Assembly (NCBI GenBank): GCA_003118195.1 | Contig: BEXV01000959.1 | Location: 79,505-119,676, forward strand | From: Hemicentrotus pulcherrimus | Taxonomy: Eukaryota; Echinodermata; Echinoidea; Camarodonta; Strongylocentrotidae | Direction of reading: 5' to 3' | DNA: 40,172 nt | Shown here: piece after piece, positions 12,117 to 21,054 of the stretch | How positions within the stretch are numbered: position 1 is the stretch's first letter | How the letters are laid out: each line of letters begins with the position of its first letter | The notes under the pieces: generated by a model | Told to the model about the DNA's origin: nothing | Databases searched by the model: none | The model's input: the letters and a program-made list of their open reading frames with translations, nothing else | Program-made: the position numbers and the translations under genes

Positions 12117-12540
12117 TTTCAGTCACGAATAGAATTGACTATCGGAGAGAGAGAAGAGAGAGCAAGAGAGCTGGAGTGGATAGTAATTGAAAAAGAGAGA
12201 GGGAGAAAGATTGGTGGTATACGGGATGGCAGACAGAGTGAGGGAAGGAGAGGGAGGGAGGGAGGAAGGGAGGGAAGGAAGAAGAGAAGACCAAAGAAGA
12301 TAGTAAAGGAAGAGATATTGAAAGAAGAATGAAGAAAAAGAGACAGCGAAATAAAAAAGTCTATCAAGAAGAAAAAGAAGAAGTGAAGAAGACAGCGAAG
12401 AAAGAGAGACTGAAATAGAGAAAGAGGAGAGGAGTAAAAAAAGGGGGAGGAAGGTGACAGAACACATTGAAACGAGAGAGAAAGAGAGAAAGAAGAATTT
12501 GAGAAAAGAAGATGGAGAGAAGAAGAGAGAGTGATTTACC
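12117..12540. repeat. ~400-bp polypurine (AG-rich) tract
   Basis: Roughly 420 bp of nearly pure A/G on the plus strand, including GGGAGGGAGGGAGGAAGGGAG-like segments around 12250. Open frames on both strands (KEER-rich or SSLPSLP-rich) follow from composition and are not genes. Such tracts can form triplex (H-DNA) in vitro. Confidence 0.85.
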
Positions 12541-13927
12541 AGGATGGTTCAGAGAACCGGCAAGAGAGACTTCTGATGTGTTTACGTAAAAATGGCTCGA
12601 GGGATCTCCTGAAAGACACCACTGATTATAAATAGACAGGGTTAAACAAGTATATGTTTTTCTTTTATGCGGTTGCTGCGCTGGAAATTAACACTATTTT
12701 GAGCTTTCGTGTGTGTTTGTGCTTGTGTGTAAAGAGCTCATTGTCAAAGATGCAACGTTGAAGCGTTAACTGTATACAGGCAGACAGTACGGTATGTTCT
12801 TTTTTATGTACTCTGATCATCTACTTCATACAAGAAATCTGCAGAGGGCAAATTGTGCTTTTCTGTCTGTATCTTAATCTAATCAACTATTTGTTTGGAA
12901 AGCATTATCAATTATGAGTACAAACCTGCATTTTAATTGACCATTAACACAATTCTGCTCAAACCTGAGGCGAGGAATTGTGTCATCATCGTTTTCTCCT
13001 GATTTCATGAGTAATTTGAATTTTCTTTAAAGGGTGTGTCTTTTTATAAGAGTTCCTATTCTTAGCCAGTCATACATTACATGTCATAATTGCAATTTCT
13101 GATCTCAACAAACTTGATACATGCTCAAAGGTGAAGACTATCAATTTATAATATTAAACTCATTCATTTTTTATTTGTTCGCAATAATAAGAATGTTATA
13201 ATGGTCACTAAATCCAGCCAGGGTATTAATAAATGTCAAGTACCGGATATAAGCAGATAAAGGGTTAGAATAGGAGACCTTTTGTGACTCTCTCTCTTTA
13301 TATATATATATATATATTTTGATTTTAGTTTTTATTCCTGCAACTTTTGTCAAATCGTTAAAAAGTTCAGATTAGAGAGTAGAAAAAAAGAAAGTTATTT
13401 ACAGCCAACAGATAATAAAAACGTGCAGTATTTTTCTCTTCAATTTTTAAACTTGCAATTTATTACGTTATCACAACCTTTAAAGATTAAAAAACAAACC
13501 AATGCTGTCAGGCTCGTCAGGGAATGGGATATCCTAAAACAGTTCTAGGGGCCTTTATGAGCCCTGCCTGTATCAAAGCATAACTCCATTCCCCTACTAT
13601 CTGTAAGCAATATGAGTGAATATTAAATTAAAATGCCCAAAGGCAAGTGGCATTTTTAAGGACACATGGTTAAAGACTGGTCTGTGCTGATGCTGTATGT
13701 ACATATTCTCATTCTCTGGAGCACTTGCGGTCACTGCTCTGTTGATGTGTGAGTAGATGATAGGGAGGTTCACACGACAGACCGTCTACTTTAAAGTTAG
13801 GCCGTACGTGGTTTGACACCTTCGAAATTATCTAGTAGTAAAGGGACCTTGAAGTGGCACTTGTGGTTTTGAAATCTTAAGTTACAACCCATAACAGATC
13901 TGAACGTTTAATAGCGTGATAATTATA

Positions 13928-14262
13928 GGCCTGTCCTCATCAGCTTGAGATTGCCATATAGCTCGCTATTTCTGATCCTGGATATAAGCCCATTATTTCA
14001 TTATTTGGCAGGTGAAGTCGCAAATAGTGGGCTACATGCATTTGCTCGGGAAATCAGCCCAAGATATCTTGGGCTAGTTTGCAATATATCCCGCTATTTG
14101 TCTGGTGCGTCTTCACCAGCCGAAAGACTCGCACTCTGCGCGAAAGCAAATTAGCAAAATATTGAGTTTCGAACTGATGATGACGCAATTTAAACTTCAA
14201 GCTTATTTCCCATATCAGAAATAGTGGGCTATTTGGCAATCTCGAGCTGATGAAGACATACC
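13928..14262. repeat. Foldback MITE-like element, copy 2
   Basis: Opens GGCCTGTCCTCATCAGCTTG and ends CTCGAGCTGATGAAGACATACC, imperfect inverted ends of the same type as at 3202. It holds the perfect palindrome AGCCCAAGATATCTTGGGCT near its middle. The inner GTCTTCACCAGCCGAAAGAC also resembles the terminal motif. No transposase frame is present. Confidence 0.75.
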
Positions 14263-14625
14263 TTATGAGCATCAAGGAGTGTACACTCAAAGCTTTGTGC
14301 TGTGCGAAAGTGATTTATATCAAAGTTACGCAAGTCTGTAGTCAATATTACCGCTTGAATGGCTCGTAGTTCAAAACTTTGAATACCTGTTGTTTCGGTC
14401 CCGTGTGTGCCCTCATTGTAGTCAGTGGATCAATGTTTATAACTTCTACATTTTGCAAATGTAAGTTTAAACCGCCATGTTCCTGTGTGAACATGGCTGT
14501 TGTTAGAGAAGCAGGGGACAGTGACACCTTATTAACTATGTAAATTCAAGCTGTGCACTTGTTGGGCAATTTGCATGCATTTTGTCCAGTTGTTGGTGTT
14601 GCATAAGAACTATAATGGTAGANGT

Positions 14626-14660
<35 letters not shown>
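14626..14660. repeat. 35-base poly-G run
   Basis: 35 consecutive G, with an ambiguous base (N) three positions upstream at 14623. The exact length is doubtful because sequencing and assembly often fail in such runs. Confidence 0.9.
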
Positions 14661-14661
<1 letters not shown>

Positions 14662-16110
14662 GGGAGATGAGCAACATTGAATTTACACATTGTTATGAAA
14701 TGAAACAAGTATACAGTGAATACAATACATATTTCTGCACCTATTAAAGTGTGGATGATAAACTAATATGTTAATTTTGCAATTTCATTCAAGTTATTAT
14801 TATCTACTGAAGGCAATAACAAAAGTAGTACCAGTAGTCTGCGTGGAGGGAAATTTAATATTACATGTGATTTTGAACAAATACAGAACCTTGAAACAGC
14901 TGAAGTTGTACATCAACCCAAACAAAATATTCAGATACCGGTAACTTGCCAGCCACATGCATGCACCCAGGGTTGTACATACAGGTTCTTAAATTAACTC
15001 GGTAACAGCCTCAGATTCTGAAACAAAATCCTGGATTTAGCTCATGCTGCAATGATAATTATAAACCTTTAGGTCTGTCAGGAATCCCATGACTTTTACA
15101 AGCTGATTGCCTGTTCGATTATCAAGATATTTATGATCGGAAATCAAAATTTAGTTTTTTGTTTTCCCAACAATTTTTATAATACTACAGTCAATTGGGG
15201 AAATGAGTATGGTAAAACCGGTCACTCGCTACTTTTATGAGGCACTTCATGATCATTTTAAAGCGCACTTTTGTAGTGGCTTCAATATTACACCATATCA
15301 CAGACACTGATAACACGTAGGGCCATGCATCTCAGATTTAACATTGTTAAACAATGCCTTTAACATCTGAGGATGAGCATGTCGAGGTGATTTTTATCTC
15401 GTATTCTACCTGACAATAGCACATCTTCAGGGGAGAAGAAAGCGATTCACCTGATCAAGTTTAAACATTGACACATCAGGTTTCCTGGAATTAGTTGAAA
15501 AGCAACTATTGACGCTTCTTCAGAGCATGTAGAGTCAAGGCACATGCCCCCGGAGGACTAGCGGAACAAAGCCGAGCGCGCTTCCCGGCGTAACAGTATC
15601 TGCAGAGATATTTACCAAGAAACGATGTAAAAAGAGATGATTCCGTTTCTAACGGATGTCAGCAGGATTCTATCAAAGTGCTTTGGTCAGGTATTAAGTT
15701 TCTGTTTTATCGTGGCAACAGAAACAAAGTAGAAATCCAATAGTTATGAGAGGTTACTTTGTGCAAAATATTTGACATATCTTCATGACAATCACTAAAG
15801 GTTATGATCAGAAATAAAAACATGAAACAGTCGGCTAAAATTTCTACAATTTTGTTCTCAATTTGATAATAGAATTACGAAAATTTTACATTGTTTATTT
15901 GAATCATTTGTCTAATGATCAGTATGAAATAGGTTGTTTTACGGATAAAATTCATACGACCTGGTAATAGATTCAATTTTTTCCGAAATTTCATTTATTA
16001 ATACAATACACCATGCATCAACTGAACTGCATGATAATGTTATTGACCCTCCTGATGTGTTTATTAAATTATTTTTCTTCTTCTTATCACTGTTAATTGT
16101 TCATCTGCAG

Positions 16111-16144
16111 ATTGGGTAGCTTTGAGAACAGTGATGATCATTAA
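16111..16144 (+). pseudogene. Decoy copy 1 of the linker-exon start
   Basis: Follows an acceptor (TTCATCTGCAG). Joined in frame to the exon ending at 7769, it would add LGSFENSDDH after lysine and then stop (TAA 16142-16144). Most diverged of the three copies (AGC in place of AAC, weaker pyrimidine tract). Whether it is ever spliced cannot be told from sequence. Confidence 0.8.
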
Positions 16145-16258
16145 TAAAGATGATGATGATAGTGATAATAATTATAATCAACTTTATAAAGTGCTTATAT
16201 GACTACGAGAAGACATCGCCTTTAATGCAATATTTTTCTTCTTTTTCTTCTTCTGCAG

Positions 16259-16292
16259 ATTGGGTAACTTTGAGAACAGTGATGATCACTAA
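16259..16292 (+). pseudogene. Decoy copy 2 of the linker-exon start
   Basis: Follows a strong acceptor (TTCTTCTTTTTCTTCTTCTGCAG region, ending 16258). It encodes LGNFENSDDH, then two stops (first 16290-16292). The acceptor is at least as pyrimidine-rich as that of the real exon. Confidence 0.85.
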
Positions 16293-16411
16293 TAATGATG
16301 ATGATGATAGTGATAATAATTATAATCAACTTTATAAAGTGCTTATATGACTATAAGAAAGGCATCTTCCTTAATTAATTCAATATTTTTCTTCTTTTTC
16401 TTCTTCTGCAG

Positions 16412-16445
16412 ATTGGGTAACTTTGAGAACAGTGATGATCACTAA
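16412..16445 (+). pseudogene. Decoy copy 3 of the linker-exon start
   Basis: Follows the same kind of strong acceptor (ending 16411). It encodes LGNFENSDDH, then stop (16443-16445). It lies 154 bp before the functional exon, close enough that the two 3' splice sites should compete. Confidence 0.85.
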
Positions 16446-16565
16446 TGATGATGATGATGATAGTGATAATAATTATAATCAACTTTATAAAGTGTGTATA
16501 CATGTATGACTACGAGAAGACATCGCCTTTAATGCAATATTTTTTTCTTTTTTGTTTCTCTGCAG

Positions 16566-16703
16566 ATTGGGTAACTTTGAGAAGGGTGATGACTACAAGA
16601 AAACATGGAAGGGGAATGATGACGGCAAGGTCAATTCCCATCAGCCAATGAGAATGGAGGATGATCGTGATGGTTGCGGTGGTAACGCGTCCATGATTAC
16701 AAG
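16566..16703 (+). CDS. SNAP25: SNAP-25 exon: inter-helix linker
   Basis: This 138-bp exon encodes the flexible linker joining the two SNARE helices, which lies along the plasma membrane. Acceptor TTTCTCTGCAG; the first base completes lysine 94; the donor is AG|GTCAGT, splitting an arginine codon. The product runs LGNFEKGDDYKKTWKGNDDG, KVNSHQPMRM, then a DDRDGCGGNASMIT segment. The QPxR motif matches the QPARV membrane-targeting motif of vertebrate SNAP-25. The linker is about four residues longer than in vertebrates. A lone cysteine in the DGCGG segment is unusual. The choice of this acceptor over the three upstream copies is forced by the open frame: only this copy reads through to the next exon. 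Confidence 0.95.
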
Positions 16704-17090
16704 GTCAGTCAGTCGGTCAAAATCAGTTCTGGAAAAAGTGGAAAATAATTTGTGAATTATTCTCATTCTTTCATATTAGTTTTGGAAGAACATCTTAAAT
16801 TACAATTTCACATGAAAATGATTGCTCTCATTATAATGGTTATCATAATATTGATACTAGTTTCTTAAAAAGTACTTTACCAATAACTGACAAAACCGGT
16901 TACAGTATTAGTATGACTAGAAACAGTCTAAAACAAATCTTTGATGCCACCTGTGTGCGTAGTCCCATATACACGTGTCTGTGTCCTGTGCATTTTATGT
17001 GATTTTAAGCAATATGCAATCCATGATCATTTATGTTTGTTTGATGATTACCTGATTGCTAACGAAGCATGCTTATGCTTGTAAGTAATC

Positions 17091-17241
17091 AACCAGGGGA
17101 CTGAGGGCATTCAGCCCTCTCTCCGGGGACTCGATAATGAGAATTAATGCCTTACCAAAGGGCACAAGCGCAATGACTTGGGTTTTGAACCCGGGACCTT
17201 TCAGTTACGAGACCACTGCTCTACCACTGAGCCATCGCGCC
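17091..17241 (-). mobile_element. tRNA-Thr-like SINE
   Basis: On the minus strand it begins GGCGCGATGGCTCAGTGGTA (A box), continues with TGGTCTCGTAACTGAAAGGT (CTCGTAA loop, CGT anticodon as in tRNA-Thr) and a B box GGTCCCGGGTTCAAAACC, then a non-tRNA body ending in GAGGGCTGAATGCCCTCAGT. The anticodon and acceptor stems no longer pair properly, so it is a retrotransposed derivative and not a working tRNA. Sea urchin genomes are known to carry tRNA-derived SINEs; membership in a named family was not established. Confidence 0.75.
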
Positions 17242-18748
17242 TTCTCTAATAATAACGTTCCGGTGAAGACAAGAACTGAACTCTTTGACGAAAATCCAAC
17301 TCCAACACAATGCAACCAAACATTCATCACCTATTGATTATTTGTGAAAGAAAACATGTAATTTTTTTTGTAAGAAGCTAAATAAATAAATTAGGCATTC
17401 CACGAAAAGTCAGCACTCGTACATGTCTAGGTTTGACATCAACACACTTTCATATCCTTGCAAGTGAATTTCAAAGTAGGGGATTTCATTAGATTTTCCC
17501 CTCCTCCGTCCTTTTTTACCCCTCCTCCGTCCTTTTTTCCCCAGAGAATCCTGAATAATTCCATTGGCCAAACAAATTCTTTTTTTAGTACAAAAGATTT
17601 TCCCTTTCCTGTAATGGTTTATATTTAGCCGCAATAGATGCTTTTTTAAACTTCTTAACAATTCCCCTGACGTTCTTCCCTTATTCATGAGCAAATCAAT
17701 TCAGAAAGAATTTGTGTTTTTTCTTTTCATGTTGTGGCTTGCAATGCTCGTTTTAATACATAAAGAAACCAGTGGTTTATTTGGAATATTCATGATGTTC
17801 TGTTGACTTTGCATAACTCTGTGTTGTTTTTAGGAAGGGGGAGAGATGTAACTCCTCCATATAACAACATGAGTTAAAAGGCTTTGAGCCCCTTTGTTGA
17901 AAGCATTTGGTGGTTATTGTTTAGGAAAAGGAGTTAAGGGTGTCGGTCTTTGTACTTTTTCTTACTTTGGTTTCAATATATAAAGATAATGGATTTATTT
18001 CCTTCTTTTAGATCAACTCTAGCAAAAATAAATATTTCGAAACGCTAGGTAACTTTATTGTTTTCAAATTTAATCATTAGGCAAAAAGAAAATGCAATTC
18101 ACTTCCATTGTAGAATTAGCAGAAAATTACTCTTAGTCTTTTGTCTTTACTCCCTTGTTTTATAGCACCTTTGCACATTATATTATGCAGATAAATGTAT
18201 GGTGTGACCGAACCACAAACAATGTTAGGAAATTCTATTTTTTTTAAAAATAATTAAAAATAATTATTTATGTTCCCAACCTTGCAGTGAAATATCCAAC
18301 CAATTTATAAGTTTCATTTGTGTGTCTCCTATCGATATCCTCTTCTGAACACCAAGCTTAAAAATAGTAGATATTTTGAACATTTTTATAAATTTGATAT
18401 TCTTTCAAGAAAGAAGTAACATATATTCAAATAAAGCTATTAATCTCATGTCACGGCACAGAGGACTGTACTAGATGATTTACTAGTATGGGCAGGTGTT
18501 AGCACGAGGTATATAATGTCTTAGTTGCGATGCGAAGAAATGATCTGTAGTCCTGGAAATCAGGAAATACCAAAGGTTAGGTACCCTTCAACTTTACGGA
18601 TACATTTCAAGGGCTTCTTTCTAAGGATGGAATGTAATTCAGGCTCATCGAGTAGCAGACCGGATGAACATTTTACAGCTATCTGCATATTATACTGACC
18701 GTCCTTGCCTATACATATAAATGGAGAGACAGCGGGACACACTTATGC

Positions 18749-18772
18749 CCCTCCCCCCCCCCACACACACAC
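18749..18772. repeat. Poly-C followed by (CA)n
   Basis: CCCCTCCCCCCCCCC followed by ACACACACACAC. Simple sequence. Confidence 0.85.
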
Positions 18773-18962
18773 GGATGTGCAGACTATTCACACTTGCGTA
18801 CCAGGCAAATATGGATCATAAACTCAAATGTAGTTCAGACTTGTGGAGTAGTTGAGAGATGAATATTTTACAGCAGTAGACTTAAAACATATCAGGATGG
18901 CTGTCCATGTTTTGACACACAAATAAAAAGACTTTAGAATGCACTGAAAAACTCCCTCCCTA

Positions 18963-19173
18963 CCCCCCCCCCCCNNNNNNNNNNNNNNNNNNNNNNNNNN
19001 NNNNNNNNNNNNNNNNNNNNNNNNNNNNNNNNNNNNNNNNNNNNNNNNNNNNNNNNNNNNNNNNNNNNNNNNNNNNNNNNNNNNNNNNNNNNNNNNNNNN
19101 NNNNNNNNNNNNNNNNNNNNNNNNNNNNNNNNNNNNNNNNNNNNNNNNNNNNNNNNNNNNNNNNNNNNNNNNN
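18963..19173. other. Poly-C run and assembly gap
   Basis: A 12-C run (18963-18974) leads into 199 N (18975-19173), followed by an (AGA)n run. The gap is intronic; any open frame drawn across it is meaningless. The length of the missing sequence is unknown. Confidence 0.98.
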
Positions 19174-20218
19174 AGAAGAAGAAGAAGAAAATATAAGACC
19201 ACTATTCACACATTGGTATATACTGGCAAACAATCATCACTACATACTAACATCCCACAATCTTTTCTTATTATTTATTTGTTTCATTGATTTGCTCATC
19301 TGGAGTAGAAAGTAAAATTAGGTATTTAAATCCAGTAGATCTAACAAGATATATTTCTTGGACTTGGCAATATACGAGGATCTAAACTTTCATAGTGTTG
19401 GCATTTGATATTCAAACAACATCACATTGTTTAACATACTCTTGTTGCCAGTTAGGTGCTAAGAAAGACCAAAATTTAGGGTACAAATTAAGACTATGTT
19501 GTGACACATGATAAATCACTTGTGATGTTGTGATATAATTACAATTTTGGAAAATTGAAAGTGATTTGAGAGTTATGTGATCCGGACAGGTGTTATATAT
19601 CGAACCTTAAGGCAGTCCGTCTCGATGAATGGAAATACCAAAGGTTGCCAACTTGATTGCAATCCGCACCGACTTCCTGATAAAGGTTGTTAGAAGCGTT
19701 GAAGGACCCTACTCAACTTTACAATTTCCACACCAATTATCTTATCAATTTTTAAGTGTTTTTTTTAAAGCATTCTGCGCATCAAAAAGGTTCATATGAT
19801 ATGTTATAACCAACATAAGACTTATCAATATCAGTAAAAGTAGGGCCTTAATTGCTCACCATTTTATTTTATGCTGCAATTTGGGGGCATATAGAAGCTT
19901 GTTTAAATGCATGCTCAGAAGTGTTAAAGGGGGTATAACATGACAAAAACAGGTTAACGCCATCTACGACTTCTTTTAGAGAACTGCACGTAAACGAATG
20001 GACTTGATTAACGGTCAGCGGGCGCTAACATTCCTGAAACAGATTACAATTTTAATACCGGTATACCATTTTTTATTAAAGAAATGATAGTAATATTTAT
20101 TTTAACATGCTATGTATTTCAAGTGCTTTTAATGTAAATTGAATGGTTACCATTTTCAATAGTCTCAATAAACCATTCAGTTGACTTATCCCTGTGTCTG
20201 TCTCACTCTCATCTACAG

Positions 20219-20363
20219 AATAACAAACGATGCCCGTGAGGACGAGATGGACGAGAACCTCACACAGGTTAGCGGCATTGTGGGTAATCTACGTCACATG
20301 GCCATCGACATGCAGAGTGAGATCGGAGCGCAGAACTCGCAGGTCGGACGCATCACCAGCAAG
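20219..20363 (+). CDS. SNAP25: SNAP-25 exon: SNARE helix 2, layers -7 to +2 with the zero-layer glutamine
   Basis: 145 bp; acceptor TCATCTACAG, donor AAG|GTAAGA, ending in phase 0. It encodes [48 protein letters not shown], immediately recognisable as the second SNARE helix of SNAP-25. Core residues are conserved: L150, V153, V157, L160, A164, M167, I171, the ionic zero-layer Q174, V178 and I181 (vertebrate numbering). Aspartate 179, one of the acidic residues implicated in synaptotagmin binding in vertebrates, is glycine here. Because the exon ends exactly after residue 184, the rest of the helix must come from one of the downstream terminal exons (23626, 28635 or 35279), all in matching phase 0. 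Confidence 0.97.
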
Positions 20364-20379
20364 GTAAGATACAAGCTCT

Positions 20380-20492
20380 GGGGGGGTGTTTCACAAAACT
20401 TGTCATCAGTGACACATGGCAGTTTTTGTTATAATCTACTGAAATCCTTGCTTCTGATTGGTTATCAACAAATTTGTCACTGATTTTGTAAC
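20380..20492. repeat. Short repeat with GGGGGTGTTTCACAAA end
   Basis: The left end GGGGGGTGTTTCACAAAACT matches the end of the 5941-6213 element. The inner blocks TGTCATCAGTGACA and TTGTCACTGATTTTGTAAC form an imperfect inverted repeat. It lies 16 bases from the 5' splice site of the helix-2 exon, so it is in the nascent transcript near a regulated splicing decision. Confidence 0.5.
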
Positions 20493-20972
20493 TTTTCATT
20501 AAACGATTCAATGATCCACCGCTCCCATACATCCCATGCCGCATCTTTCATCCATAATACATTAAGCTGCAGCTTTAAAAAAAATGTTGTTTTTGGTTGG
20601 ATCTTTGCACGCAAGCGCACTCGAAAGGCACGGTATAGTTCTGCAAAGATTTTGTACTGTGGAAAAAGTCTTGAAAGCTAATGGAACAAGCCAAGCTATG
20701 TCCACTTTAATTTATAAGTTTAGCTGTCTTTGATTACAACGAGCATTAAGCCTACATAGCCTGATTTTCATTTGCCTTGATTAATGTGCAGGCACTGCCC
20801 CCCCCCCCAAAAAAAAAACAGTTTCATTTGAGAAAATGCCTTATATTGATTCATATTTAGTTATTTTATTGTCTCAAATCTGATTAAACACATTGATATA
20901 AAGAGGAACACCATGCAATATTGGTTTGGTTTCCTTGGCTTTGGTTGCCTCGGCATAATAAATGAAATATTA

Positions 20973-21054
20973 CATCTTGTTATCTGTTTAGAGCCAAAAG
21001 GGCATTTAATCTGTTCTGGGGTATTAATGCTCTTTTGGCTCTCAGCACAAGATG
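20973..21054. repeat. Palindromic hairpin repeat, copy 2 (longest stem)
   Basis: CATCTTGT...GAGCCAAAAGGGCATTTAAT pairs with ATTAATGCTCTTTTGGCTCT...ACAAGATG across a short CTGTTCTGGGGT-like loop. Arms are about 35 bases with few mismatches. The core matches copies at 6260, 24830 and 33955. Confidence 0.7.

Larger units (their letters stand above)
7770..16110. other. Intron between the cysteine-cluster exon and the linker exon array
   Basis: This 8.3-kb stretch (8.8 kb to the true acceptor at 16566) has no exon I can support. In vertebrates a second, mutually exclusive version of the preceding exon sits beside it; no duplicate encoding a GMDQIN-type helix was seen here. It contains the repeat at 8305-8465, CT-rich microsatellites near 9510 and 10560, a 58-bp tandem duplication at 10444, polypurine tracts at 11640-11780 and 12117-12540, a foldback MITE at 13928, a 35-G run at 14626, and a small GC-rich patch near 15545-15600 of unknown meaning. 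Confidence 0.75.
16111..16565. repeat. Tandem array of three ~150-bp units carrying copies of the linker-exon acceptor
   Basis: Three units start at 16111, 16259 and 16412 (periods 148, 153 and 154 bp). Each opens with the first ~30 bases of the linker exon (ATTGGGTAACTTTGAGAACA), then (GAT)n, TAATAATTATAATCAAC, TTTATAAAGTG, a GACTACGAGAAGACATCGCC-type block (diverged in the second unit), and a TTC-rich tract ending in CTGCAG. The CTGCAG serves as acceptor for the next unit, and the last one leads into the real exon at 16566. The array arose by duplication of the intron/exon border. See the three pseudo-exon entries. Confidence 0.95.
16704..20218. other. Intron between linker and helix-2 exons
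   Basis: 3.5 kb, including a 199-base gap. No exon seen. It holds a tRNA-derived SINE (17091-17241), short poly-C/(CA)n sequence near 18750 and the poly-C run abutting the gap. Open frames around 17137-17337 fall on the SINE and are not genes. Confidence 0.75.

Noticed and set aside
12072..12467. Several overlapping open frames in the polypurine tract
   Set aside because: Low-complexity KER-rich or SLP-rich translations on both strands are explained by base composition.
14474..14496. Small hairpin GCCATGTTC...GAACATGGC
   Set aside because: A nine-base stem is expected by chance in a window this size and nothing around it supports a role.
7770..16110. A second, alternative copy of the 118-bp cysteine-cluster exon as in vertebrate SNAP-25
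   Set aside because: No second acceptor followed by a GMDQIN-like frame and cysteine cluster was found by eye.
17165..17241. A functional tRNA-Thr (CGT) gene on the minus strand
   Set aside because: A and B boxes and the CTCGTAA loop are present, but the anticodon and acceptor stems mispair and a SINE body follows.
18934..19233. Open frames spanning the gap
   Set aside because: They consist mostly of undetermined residues.
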